DNA of 64,000 bases, from NCBI GenBank assembly GCA_948146395.1, contig OX411545.1, forward strand, positions 22,337,526-22,401,525, in the 5' to 3' direction. The DNA comes from Fragum whitleyi. Taxonomy: Eukaryota > Mollusca > Bivalvia > Cardiida > Cardiidae. A program made the position numbers and the translations under genes. The notes beneath the pieces were generated by a model that was not told the DNA's origin, made no database searches, and was given only the letters and a program-made list of their open reading frames with translations. Positions 25,301-33,143 of this stretch are shown piece by piece (within the stretch, counting starts at the first letter, position 1; each line of letters opens with the position of its first letter).

Positions 25301-27777
25301 TCCTTCAAGTTCATGTTAAAAAAAATAATGAAATAAACTCATTTGGGCCCGACCTAAAGATTCACAACATTGAAATCGCATTGAACATTTACCCCGGGAA
25401 TCTTACAATGCTAGCAATATTAACTTTATGGGACCCGGGGTAATTCTATAAACGCTTTTGTATTCAGATTAAAGTGTTTTTGTGTTTGCATACACTCTAA
25501 CCTCGGACGTTTTATATACTTAAGTTATTACTTTAATTCTTCATTTCAAATATTTCGTAAATTAGAGTATTATGCGCTTCTAAGACAATTACCCCATGGA
25601 AGCTATGTGTCCGACGAATGGTTGCTGTTCATAGTTACCCCGGGAAAGTTTATCGATATGATCTAGATTAATCCTAAATCGAGTCGTATGCAATTTTGGA
25701 TGTAGTAACGACATGTATGTGAATAAGCACCGAATTAAGTACAATTTATATTTTGTCAAACAAGGTCCAATTCTTTATTACAAACTAACTTAAATATGAA
25801 AAAGAATAAATACACGAGTTATGGATTACGCATTTTTCTTGCCTGTCTATTCAATTCCCGGGGTAACTAGTCATTTTTTATACACACATTGTACATGGGA
25901 GTCCCGGGGTAAATAGTCACATTTCGACGAGAAATGTATTTGGTCTTTACAAATGTGTAGCCCAAATACAAAATTATCTTCTCAGAGGTAGTATCTGAAA
26001 TATGTTTCCCGGGGTAATTTCATATGGTACAGTGTATTACCTATGTCGGGAATGGGATCAAATAAGAAAGTTTTTTTTTTCTTCGTCATCATTTTCTTTC
26101 AAATGAAACTTCGAACAGGGCAGGATTTGGGGCTACAGGGTTTTTCATACCAAAATGAAAATACTTAAATCATTACCACGGGGACCTTCTCTGTGTGCAT
26201 TTACAGAGTCGAAATGTAGACTATATTGAATATTGATAGTACAATCCACGGGAACTGGTGTCGGGTCAAAAAGGCCCAGTGACAAAAAGGCCCGGGTCAG
26301 AAAGGCCCGGGTCAAAAAGGCCCACTATCAGAGTTGACCAAAAAGGCCCGGGTCAAAAAGGCCCACTATCAGAGTTGACCAAAAAGGCCCAATCAAAAAA
26401 GGTCCTTTCTTAAACATATCACTTGAAGAAAAGCAAATTTAAATTGACCTGCCAGTAACTATTAGATATACCTATTACTTAACATTACTCTGAATCATCT
26501 TATATAATCGGACCAAATATTCATTTGATTTAGCTTTTTGATTTCACCCTGAAAACTAATAATATAAAATAATTGTCAATCAGGAATTAAATGTTTTTTA
26601 TGTGTCAGCCGTGTATCACTGATAAGGAAAAATATTTTAGATTATAAACTAAGTTTGCATGCATCACAAGATTAAACTGTTGATTAAATTGTATGTTAGT
26701 ACGAAATAGTGGACATATTGCCTCAACCAGAACATATTCATTCTCAGACTTGTTATTTCAGCAAAATCAAATTGACTCTATAAAACATCACATATCTACT
26801 TCGTTTACTTTCAATTTTGACAGTGGGCCTTTTTGGTCATTTTTTCATAGTGGGCCTTTTTGGACTGGGCCTTTTTGACCCGGGCCTTTTTGTCACTGGG
26901 CCTTTTTGTCACTGGGCCTTTTTGACCCTAAATCCGGGAACTTCCAATTGCGGGACGCGGGGTAATTTCACACACCCCGGGAATCCTATGTAACGTTAAC
27001 TTCAGGGGACCCGTGGTAATTTCACTTCAAATAGATGATACAATGTCCCGGACAATCCTCATCAAAAAAACATTAAAACCAGGAAAAGAACAATACTCAG
27101 GGAATTTAACCTGCTATAGAATCTAAAACTTAGTGGTACCCGGGGTAATTGAATTCGATATACCTACCCCGGGAAACTTTTCTACGCTTGTCTGTCAACA
27201 TAATGGGACCCGGGGTAATTCAGGAAATACCACGGGAACATGCTATATATGTTAACTTTGGGGACCAGGGTATTTCCGTTTAGACAAGGGTTTCTACCAC
27301 ATAATATATGTTCCTTCAATGACTTATGGACTAGGTAAATTCCAGTTAACATTGTGATGAAAACTGATGGGGATTCCCGGGGTACGAGAAGGTATTAACA
27401 CAACTCATTTCATATAACTTTCAAGTAGAATATTAATTTTTCATAATGAATTATACAAATTTTTTTTCAAATTAGTGATCAAATTTATTTGATACAAGAT
27501 ACATATTTATGTAGCATAAATATAGGTAGATACGATAACGTATCCCTCCTTTGATAATCTGATGTGGGAGGCAGCATATCAGAAAGAGGGGTACATTATT
27601 GCAGCTAAAATATAGGTTTCCCGGGGTAATTCCGAGTTCCCGGGGTTTCCCGGGGTTCCCGGGGTAAATAGTAAGACCGTAAAAAAAACTTACGGGAGAT
27701 CCTCCAATTTTGTTTATCTGTGAGTTAACATTATGTGTAGCAGTGATTTTACTGTCGGAAACCCCTATTAAACTCAT
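10318..27777 (-). CDS. PDCD2L: Programmed cell death protein 2-like, seven exons
   Basis: Known family role: PDCD2/PDCD2L proteins act as adaptors for 40S ribosomal subunit assembly and bind uS5/RPS2. Coding exons, in order of translation: 27694-27777, 21825-21988, 19884-20100, 17955-18307, 16248-16358, 13143-13288, 10318-10460. All introns are GT-AG and phases agree, giving 405 aa (the human protein is about 358). Exon 1 encodes MSLIGVSDSK and NKIGGSP. Exon 2 carries the N-terminal zinc-binding region: PVCRLCGKK (C41, C44), LYCPL (C56), YHRTLYVFAC (H64, C72) and C77. Exon 3 has SWMVYRCQ and the acidic DDWG, EDWGSDSEDWG linker typical of PDCD2L. The C-terminal PDCD2_C domain starts near residue 231 (SYFINV, KEYEKREG, EKYEK, HRFMKQI, TCFHCKGELVFELQLMP, TCKQSCW) and ends RFNTLGSK. 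An in-frame upstream ATG at 27807 would add ten residues; I chose MSLIG because the family starts there. The exon 3 donor (AAA|GTAGAT) is the weakest border. Confidence 0.92.
10505..10725 (+). mobile_element. Half-copy of the ACTTGTCC MITE family
   Basis: Contains CATGCCCAACTTGTCCGATA, GGACAAGTACATTTTTCTAC, ACCAGGGCAAATATTGGAAT and TTAATGAAGAAAATG, in the same order as the left half of the full copy at 49790-50137. The right half and its terminal repeat are missing. Confidence 0.65.
11048..12397. mobile_element. Tigger/pogo-like TIR element (PDCD2L last intron)
   Basis: Left end CAGTGGTCTCGCGATAACTC and right end (reverse complement) CAGTGGTCTCGCGTTATCTC are inverted repeats, with TA on each side (11046-11047, 12398-12399). 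The terminal sequence CAGTGG-TC-CGATAACTCGA is characteristic of pogo/Tigger elements. The 1350-bp interior shows no intact transposase. A 118-codon open frame over the right end (12164-12520) runs through the terminal repeat and out of the element, so it is not a gene. Confidence 0.75.
13396..14985 (+). mobile_element. Pearl-type element (TAGAACTGTCGCAGAGC family) split by a nested insert
   Basis: Head TAGAACTGTCGCAGAGCAGA starts at about 13398. A core unit breaks off inside TTAGGTC..TTTG-type sequence at 13545 and resumes at about 14570 with GAGTTAGAGTCCGGAAAC-like sequence. It then runs into GATGGATGGATGGACAGACA and a tail ending AACCCCCTCTGCTTCAAAGG. The same family, uninterrupted and with six units, is at 31889-33042. 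Confidence 0.7.
13546..14569 (-). mobile_element. Pearl-type element inserted in reverse inside another element
   Basis: Reading minus, the head is the palindrome AAGCCATGAATGGCTT, the body has about five units of roughly 150-160 bp with ATTTTTCATCCGATCAC and AAATGACCTCTGCCC motifs, and the tail contains GGACGCACGAAG then the terminal palindrome GGCCTTCAGCCAGTGGAGCT and AAAA. It sits within one core unit of the surrounding element, so the order of insertion is clear. Confidence 0.7.
15013..15240 (+). mobile_element. CCCTTGTCATGCTGAA MITE, degraded copy
   Basis: Starts CCCTTGTCATGCTGAACC and ends TTAGCATGACAATGG followed by TTAA; the left TTAA has mutated. Internal CCTGCTTTGGC and TTTGCATTTTGATTTAAA segments match the better copies at 44376-44613, 59123-59363 and 59973-60211. 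Confidence 0.7.
15245..15568 (+). mobile_element. Pearl-type element fragment, about two core units and tail
   Basis: Contains TTTTCAGGTTGATTGACCC, ATGGCCTCTAGAGTGTCTA, GACCTTGTAACCTAGTTTTT, an ACAAACGGACCACGGGC stretch and the 3' hairpin AGCTCACCTTGAGCAC ending AGTGAGCTAAAAA. The head is missing. Confidence 0.65.
16447..17342 (+). mobile_element. Pearl-type element with GCCCAAATATGA core
   Basis: Head AAGAGGACCATGATGGTCCT followed by AGATCGCTCACCTGAGTC, identical to that at 3645, but a different body: three to four units of about 150-180 bp with GCCCAAATATGACCCCAGG, TTGGTAGAGG and TGCCATCTGGTTTCAGAG. The tail is GGACAACGGACGCCCGAC then a decayed TCACCTTGAGCAC hairpin. The same head and tail are therefore combined with an unrelated core. 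It lies in a PDCD2L intron just downstream of exon 5. Confidence 0.7.
17375..17545 (+). mobile_element. Half-copy of the ACTTGTCC MITE family
   Basis: TTAATGAAGAAAAATGCTGG, then GCGGACAGGTTCATTTTGAT and TATTTCCACATCCCTGAT match the right half of the copy at 49790-50137. The left half is missing. Confidence 0.6.
17655..17765. repeat. Hairpin repeat with GACTCTG arms
   Basis: AAGACTCTGGACAGACTCTG and CGTCAGAGTCTATGCTTGG form an imperfect hairpin around TGCATATGCA. A second copy is at 39345-39440. No coding role is apparent. Confidence 0.5.
18466..18990 (+). mobile_element. Pearl-type element (AAGATGTGTTTGT family) with nested MITE
   Basis: Head AACAAGACGTGTTTGTAAAA, core with GACCATGACAAATGACCTTG and GAGATCTATCATCATGCC, tail with ACAGACAGGCAGACACAAAG and a terminal palindrome ending GCTGGGGCTAAA. 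The core is interrupted at 18569-18816 by a TIR element. A fuller relative is at 49089-49556. Confidence 0.65.
18569..18816. mobile_element. MITE with CAGGGCCCGAGGTTATAAAA ends
   Basis: Left end CAGGGCCCGAGGTTATAAAA and right end (reverse complement) CAGGGCATGAGGTTATAAAA extend as an inverted repeat through CTTTTCTCA. The AT-rich interior is not coding. It is inserted in a pearl-type element and related to the copy at 5284-5522. Confidence 0.7.
18991..19883. other. PDCD2L intron 3, unique AT-rich part
   Basis: No exon, RNA or recognisable element was found in this part of the intron. Confidence 0.4.
20101..21737. other. PDCD2L intron 2 (most of it)
   Basis: Mostly AT-rich unique sequence. 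A lone half-arm CAGCACAAAACAGTTGTAGC at about 20281 resembles one arm of the hairpin family at 21738. Between 21080 and 21500 there are two diverged copies of a segment (ATTGTGATCTATNAGTGTAT), the second ending in an ACAGACCGACAGACAG stretch, which marks another old pearl-type fragment. Confidence 0.45.
21738..21804. repeat. Hairpin element (GCTCAGTGTGAAACAGT family), copy 1
   Basis: Arms of about 31 nt, GGCTCAGTGTGAAACAGTGG onward to GCCTATA and its complement, around a loop of about 3 nt. Related copies are at 41323-41388, 57349-57414 and, more diverged, 39619-39678. It lies about 20 bp downstream of PDCD2L exon 2, in the intron. Confidence 0.75.
22521..23645 (+). repeat. Composite of old pearl-type fragments with ~175-bp array
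   Basis: Begins with a head like AGGGACTGTATTGCTCCACT, then a TAGAACTGACCCAAAGCCG head, then about four diverged units of roughly 170-190 bp each containing ACAAGTTCAAGGGGAGAT. A tail ACAGTCAGATGGACAGAC and one unit with GGCCCATATCTGGGAGTCAT follow. The parts belong to different families joined together. It sits in PDCD2L intron 1. Confidence 0.55.
23645..24507 (-). pseudogene. Tc1-like transposase pseudogene
   Basis: Minus-strand reading gives MRRLSKIDRERAMGMLLGEI, a TGSTDDCP segment in another frame, then TPRQDRYIQ, TFTTQSLPGSQRVSAQTI and NRLCSVGLRARPPF. These are the N-terminal helix-turn-helix and linker of Tc1-like transposases. Nearer 23650-23790, in other frames, are VDGRL, DECVEHCDPYIGGN and VMVWAGITATHKTDLV from the catalytic DDE half. 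Several frameshifts and a truncated C-terminus show it is dead. Upstream, about 24465-24507, a Tc1-type terminal sequence ends CACTTTTGCTCAG|TA. Confidence 0.8.
24609..27679. mobile_element. 3.07-kb TIR element packed with CCCCGGG motifs
   Basis: The left end (GGGTCTTACTATTTACC, then two AACCCCGGGA units, AACTCGGAATTACCCCGGGAA) is the inverse of the right end (27618-27679) over about 60 bp. Candidate target duplication is TAAAAAAAA on both sides, weak because it is a homopolymer run. Inside are more than 20 copies of a motif close to TTACCCCGGGAA in both orientations, spaced irregularly along the left and right thirds (for example at about 24660, 25045, 25218, 25392, 25638 forward and 25263, 25435, 25906, 26009, 27139, 27209 reverse). 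The middle holds a nested element at 26263-26928. No transposase frame is present. The right end lies 14 bp downstream of the PDCD2L exon 1 donor junction. Superfamily is not assigned. Confidence 0.75.
26263..26928. mobile_element. Nested element with AAAAAGGCCC-array ends
   Basis: The left 145 bp is seven AAAAAGGCCC-type units separated by GGGTC, AGTGAC or CACTATCAGAGTTGACC; the right 110 bp is six inverted GGGCCTTTTTG units. The outer ends, GGGTCAAAAAGGCCCAGTGA and its complement, are exactly inverted. The interior (about 26400-26820) is AT-rich and non-coding. I did not find a convincing target duplication. Confidence 0.7.
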
Positions 27778-28740
27778 CCTTCTTCTAGTGGCACTCGTTC
27801 CACGCAAAATCGCAACTTCTTGTAAAAAGTTAGATTTGTAGTACCATGAAAAATACCAAAACTTTGGGGGCGAATCTCCATTTCTCGTGAATTTTGCCCC
27901 GAGTTACATTTCATCTATCTTTTATTGTAAAATTAAACCATAATCAAAAGAATACCTACTATTTAGTAAAAAAGGCAAGTACGTAATTCAAATAAATCCC
28001 CTTTCGAAAAATAACGTTGATGAAACTAGATATATATAGATCTATTTCTTTTATGAACACAGTAATTTTGGTAACGTTTGAGGTTTGCCATATACCACTC
28101 TTTTTTTAATGATTAAAATTTCTATTAGCTGCCTTATTACATAGTAGATTTATAAAATGAAACAGCTTTAGGTAGGGATTGCCAAGTCAAAGTTTATTCT
28201 AATATTTATACACGTTTATTAAATTATTAAAAAAAAAAATATACAAAACTTTTTTTAGATCACGGACCCTATATATACATTTAGAGTCCCTGTTTAGATA
28301 GATAATTTATTGGTTACAGTGACAAAAATAAATACCGGTAACGTTAATTTTAGAAAAGATAACGACTCCTTTAGAGATTATGGGTAATGTAAAATATTTC
28401 AATTATTATACTTATCATATATCTAAGAAAAACAAACTAGATTTAGGAAATTCAAGTGAATAGGAAAGCCCTGTACGTGACAACTTCATCATTAATTGCA
28501 ATCAACACAGTAAATCATGATAAATTACAAGTGTATTCAATCTGTAGTTACGATCGGTTTTGATTATTCACTAACGTCTCAAATCATAAAAAGGGAGAGT
28601 GGATTTGGGGCGTTTATTTATTGTCACAGTCTACATATTGCCTTTATCCTATAAATTCAGTCTTTGGTGGTTACCTTCTGACTGCGTATAAATTTCAAAA
28701 TCCTAGTTACGCCTATGATAATCTATTATTTTAGACTATG
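27778..28740. promoter_or_regulatory. Upstream region of PDCD2L
   Basis: This is the 5' flank of the minus-strand gene and should hold its promoter. I could not identify a definite TATA box, initiator or divergent gene. Beyond about 28000 the sequence is AT-rich with no feature. Confidence 0.35.
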
Positions 28741-28749
28741 AGCAAGCTG

Positions 28750-28878
28750 AATGTAATGAGGAGAAGATTTTTAAAGAAAAAGTTTACCACGGGATGCATG
28801 GACACACGGGTGGATAGACAGACACAGCACCACGACAATAGCCCCAATAATCTTCGGCCAGTGAAGCTAAAAACAAAC
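28750..28878 (+). mobile_element. Pearl-type element 3' tail
   Basis: GAGAAGATTTTTAAAGAAAA, a GACACACGGGTGGATAGACA stretch, then ACAATAGCCCCAATAATCTT and CTTCGGCCAGTGAAGCTAAA are the tail of the family at 50661-52385. Confidence 0.6.
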
Positions 28879-29369
28879 AAGAAATACAGGCCCAGGAGGA
28901 CAAAGTATCACCTCACAGGAATTGCTCAAAGGAAACCAGTAGAAACATTTATTTGCGTTTAAGCGACAGTCTGCGTTTAGAGTAAAAGAATCGCTCTTTC
29001 TTGAATATTCTTTGAATATCTATTCTAAATTTAGGCTGATGAAAGATGAGTTACATATAAATACAAATTAATCGACAAACGCCGTTTTTTGTGAAACGCA
29101 TGATCTGCCGTATAAAGTAAAATATGTAAATGAGATTTTGGTCAAGTGAAACACGCCCATATGCGGAGTGGTATAGGAGCGGTTTTCAAATTGGAGTCCG
29201 ACATGTTGCGGGTCATAAAGTTTCATCAAGTAAGGCCTATATTTAGATCTTTGCGACATAATCATTTGCATTACAGAATATTCAAAATGACAAATTCAAG
29301 CTTAGGCTCTGAACAAGCAAAAGTCTATTTTTAGTGTCTAAGATCATTGTCTTGCGTTTCGGAAATGTT

Positions 29370-30080
29370 CATGTACACAGACAGGGGCTTTAAGTAAAAT
29401 ATAAATTAATGGAGATTTCAGAAAGCAGGTCAGGGTCTCTGTTATTGATTCAAATAAAGAATGCCAGAATTAAAGATAATCATCTGACAAAATTAATTTG
29501 TGACATAAAACAGGCCTACGCCGAAAAATTGACCCTATTAATTCAATATATAAACAAATAGGTATAAGGTCAATATTAGGGTAAAAAATCAACATGATGC
29601 CAGAATCAAAAGACAATCATCTACATACCTTTACATTTGATTTAATAAAGTCCTATACCCTATCATTCTGAAATTCAAGAAAGTAGGTCAAAGTCCGGGA
29701 AAACGATTCGACAGAGTGCAAGAATCAGTGACAACCAAATGCCAAGACTTTATGTAACAGATTATAATTCTATACCTAATAACTGAATATTTAAGAATGT
29801 AAATCTTCACAAGTCAAGGGGTACCGAATCGATAGCTTCTTCTCGAATAAGATAAGTAAAACGTTCGTAACCCTTGGTTCGACGAGATGAAGAATGTAGG
29901 ACATAGGTCAAAATCTGGGCCAATTATTCAACATGGTGCCAAAATCAAAGACTTTCATCTACCAACCTTTGTTATTGACTTTATACAGTTTTAGACTTAA
30001 TAATTCGATATTTAAGAAAGTGGGTCTAAGGTCAAGGGTTCAATAAGATGCCAGAACCAAAGACAATCATGTTTTTGGAT
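29370..30080 (+). repeat. Old, highly diverged tandem array
   Basis: Four or five units of about 150-170 bp share segments like ATGCCAGAATCAAAGACAAT, CATCTACATACCTTT and TTTAAGAAAGTAGGTCAA. The units differ greatly from each other, suggesting an old array of the same structural class as the pearl-type elements. Confidence 0.5.
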
Positions 30081-30123
30081 AAGCTTCATTTTTGCTTTGA
30101 TATGACCGCAAATAAAGTCTAAT

Positions 30124-30202
30124 GAAGGAGGAGTTATGTGCGAAAGGTAAAATCCAAGAGTGGAGCCCCAGGATTTTGCTTGGCACATAACTCCTTCTCC
30201 AT
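30124..30202. repeat. Long hairpin, AGGAGTTATGTGC arms
   Basis: AAGGAGGAGTTATGTGCGAA at the left and TTGGCACATAACTCCTTCTC at the right pair with few mismatches. Further inside, AAAATCC pairs with GGATTTT. The total is about 79 bp, with a loop near AAGAGTGGAGCCCC. It could be the remains of a fold-back MITE. Confidence 0.55.
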
Positions 30203-30324
30203 ATTTGACTATATATGAACACATCAACACGAAAATGAAATTATGTTCACTTTAACATGATCACAATTCTTAAATTAATTTTAGTACCCTATTCTGTGTG
30301 TAAAATAGTTTTTCTTACATTTCT

Positions 30325-30545
30325 AGCTCAAGGTGAGCACGAAGTGCTCAAGGTGAGCTAATGTTATCGGGTGATGTTCGGAGTCAATCATCCATCGTCA
30401 ACTTTTATCTTGAATGTACTCTAGAGGCCTTTTTTTGCTCAAATGTCTTGGTCAGAATGTTTGTCTCCATCAAATCTCAGTCAAGTTCGAAATTGGGTCT
30501 AGTCAGAGTCAGAAGGTCAAATCTTAGAAAAACCTTGTGTGCGCT
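30325..30545 (-). mobile_element. Pearl-type element fragment, reversed
   Basis: In reverse orientation it shows the 3' hairpin AGCTCACCTTGAGCACTTCG with its complement, then core sequence (GAGATTTGATGGAGACAAAC, TTGACC..). It adjoins the truncated C-terminus of the Tc1-like transposase at 30545. Confidence 0.6.
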
Positions 30546-31592
30546 ACATTTTCAGCCGAAACACGTAAAAAATTGATTGTCTGGGGTCTGGCGTTATCAC
30601 CCATGTACACTGGGCTTGTTCGAAGAGGGTGATTGTCAAAATGTGGAATTACCACAGGAAAAAGGATGTTATCGCGGTATTTATCGCCAGTCAATGTTCC
30701 TGGAACTGTCACTAGGTCCAGTTTACAGCCGTAGGAGACAGAACCCCATATCATAACGGAGCCACCGTCACCCTGATAGGTTGGTTGGACGTACTTTGGT
30801 GCAAATCGGGTGTTAGGTTGTCTCCAAACACGAATTCGGTCATCGGTGACATGCAACAACATCCTGCACTCATCTGACCAATGGATCCGACGCCATGATG
30901 CCAAGTCCCAACGTGCCCTCGCTCTACACCATATTAGACGTTAATTGATGTGTCTCTGTTGTAACTTTGGACGTTTGAGGGGTCTTCGTGCCTTATACCC
31001 AGCCATCCGAAGTCGATTTCGCACTGTTGAAATAGAGACACGTCTGTGTGTATTCCAGTTGTCCCTTAGTACAGGCGCACTGGTGAAGGGCAGACGTCTG
31101 ACGTGACGCAAAAGTGCTCTATCCTCTCAAATATACGTTACTCTAGGGCGTCCAGATCTGACACGGTCCTTAAAGTCGTTTTTCTGTGCGTGTTTTTGTA
31201 CCAAACGTGTTATGACACTGTGGTGATACCCCCAGCTGTCTGGCAATGGCTCTACAAGACATTCCAGAATCTCGCATTCAAATTATTCGCCATCTTTCAT
31301 TTGTAGACAATCTACGCCTTGCCATGACTGAGTTTCAAATCGAAATGTAAACAATTGCACGAGCTACACAACGTAAGTATCTCTGACAAAAAAGCTGATT
31401 TTCCACTTTGCACGAGCCCTGGCTTTACAGTCATTGCGCGAGACTTGCTGAATATGCACGTGCATCCGAAACGTTTTTAATCAATAGCTACAAGGTTGTT
31501 CTAACCGTTTGACAACAAAGATACGTTATTAAAGTTTTCGATAGAAAATTTATTAACTTAAAACTTAGTGGCGCTTAACTTTATGTTCTGAG
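30545..31592 (-). pseudogene. Tc1/mariner-like transposase pseudogene, second family
   Basis: The minus strand starts MARRRLSTNERWRII at 31325, then a stop, then AIARQLGVSPQCHN. After more frame changes a long open part from 30904 reads MASWRRIHWSDECRMLLHVT, RVWRQPNTRFAPKY, GGSVMIWGSVSYGCKLDLVT, LTGDKYRDN, VVIPHFDNHPL and MGDNARP. The DE of WSDE and the D of MGDNARP correspond to catalytic-domain blocks of Tc1-like transposases. Multiple frame breaks and loss of the C-terminus make it non-functional. About 31560-31592 holds a likely terminal repeat ending TTATGTTCTGAG|TA, resembling that of the pseudogene at 23645-24507. Confidence 0.85.
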
Positions 31593-31888
31593 TATAGAAT
31601 AATTGACAAAACAACTATTTCAAAAATTAGCTTAGTGTTAATATGGATACATTCGTTTTTAATCCAGATGGATTGGAACTTTTTGGGTACACATGCGCAG
31701 AAAAAAATTCATCTGTGTAATTATTCAACAGTAAAAATTGTAATTTGTGAGTGCAATTAAACAAATTCTACTTTATTTTTTTAAAAATCATGTGAAGAAT
31801 CTTCAATACTACCTGTATGTGAATACAATTTTACTAACACATTTTTTTTATTCTGAATCACGGAACTGCTGCCGAGGGTGAAACTGTC

Positions 31889-33042
31889 AAAACTAGAACT
31901 GTCGCAGAGCGGACTAATACCCCCCAAAAGCGCTTTGTCAGAATGCAAGTGCTATTAGTGCATGATGTGTTTGTAACTAATATTGAGGTCATATGTAGCA
32001 TTTGCATTAAGTTTCATGCTTGTAGGTCGCTTGGTTTTTGAGTTAAGAGTCCAGAAATGAAAATTGAACAATAATTGACTGTGACCTTGACCTTTGACCT
32101 ATATGACCCCAAAACAATATGACACTTCCTTGGATCATAAGCAATATTTGCATAAAGATTCATGCTTGTAGGTCACTTGGTTCCTGAGTTAGAGTCCGGA
32201 AACGAAAATTGAACAAAAATTTACTGTGACCATGACCTTTGACCTATGTAACCGAAAGACAATAGGACACTTCCTTGGGTCATAAGGAACATTTGTATAA
32301 AGTTTCATGATTGTAGGTCAGTTGGTACTTGAATTAGAGTCCGGAAACGAAAATTGAACAAAGGCTGACTGTGACCTTGACCTTTGACCTACATGACCCA
32401 AAAACAATAGGGCACTGTCTTGGGTCATAAGGAACATTTATATAAAGTTTCATGATTGTAGGCCACTTGGTTCTTAAATTAGAGTCCGGAAACGAAAATT
32501 GAACAAAGGCTGACTGTGACCTTGACCTTTGACCTACATGACCCAAAAACAATAGAGCACTTCCTTGGGTCATAAGGAACATTTGTATAAAGTTTCATGC
32601 TTGTAGGTCATTTGGTTCTTGAGTTAGAGTCCGGAAACGAAAATTGGACAAAAATTTACTGTGACCTTGACCTTTGACCTACATGACCCAAAAACAATAG
32701 GGCACTTTCTTGGGTCATAAAGAACATTTGTATAAAGTTTCATGATTGTAGGCCACTTGGTTCTTAAATTAGAGTCCGGAAACGAAAATTGAACAAAGGC
32801 TGACTGTGACCTTGACCTTTGACCTACATGACCCAAAAACTATAGGGCACTTCCTTGGGTCATAAGGAACATTTGTATAAAGTTTCATGCCTGTATGTCA
32901 TTTGGTTATTGAGTTAGAGTCCGGAAACGAAAAGGTCTACGGACGAACGGACGGACGGACTGACGGACGGATGGATGGACAGACAGACAGTCATGGTGAA
33001 ACCAATATACCTCCCTCTACTTCGTAGGTGGGGGATATAATA
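31889..33042 (+). mobile_element. Pearl-type element with six exact 145-bp steps
   Basis: Head AACTAGAACTGTCGCAGAGC. Core units contain GTGACCTTGACCTTTGACCT and AGTTTCATG(A/C)TTGTAGGTC; the GTGAC anchors fall at 32081, 32226, 32371, 32516, 32661 and 32806, exactly 145 bp apart. The tail has GGACGGACGGACTGACGGAC, GATGGATGGACAGACAGACA, and an end palindrome-like CCCTCTACTTCGTAGGTGGG. No gene. Confidence 0.8.
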
Positions 33043-33143
33043 AATTGGAGCATAGTAGACCATTTTAAAGGTGGCCAGTGTGATAATTTTCGACATAATT
33101 AACGCTAATACGTGTATGAAAGTCTGAATTAATTGCTCTGTTA

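Noticed and set aside
24609..27679. A CpG-island promoter for a second gene
   Set aside because: GC-rich words are confined to CCCCGGG units in AT-rich DNA, the ends are inverted repeats, and no exon was found; an element fits better.
31980..32935. A CRISPR-like regular array
   Set aside because: Spacing is regular but the units are similar along their whole 145 bp; there are no unique spacers, and the genome is eukaryotic.
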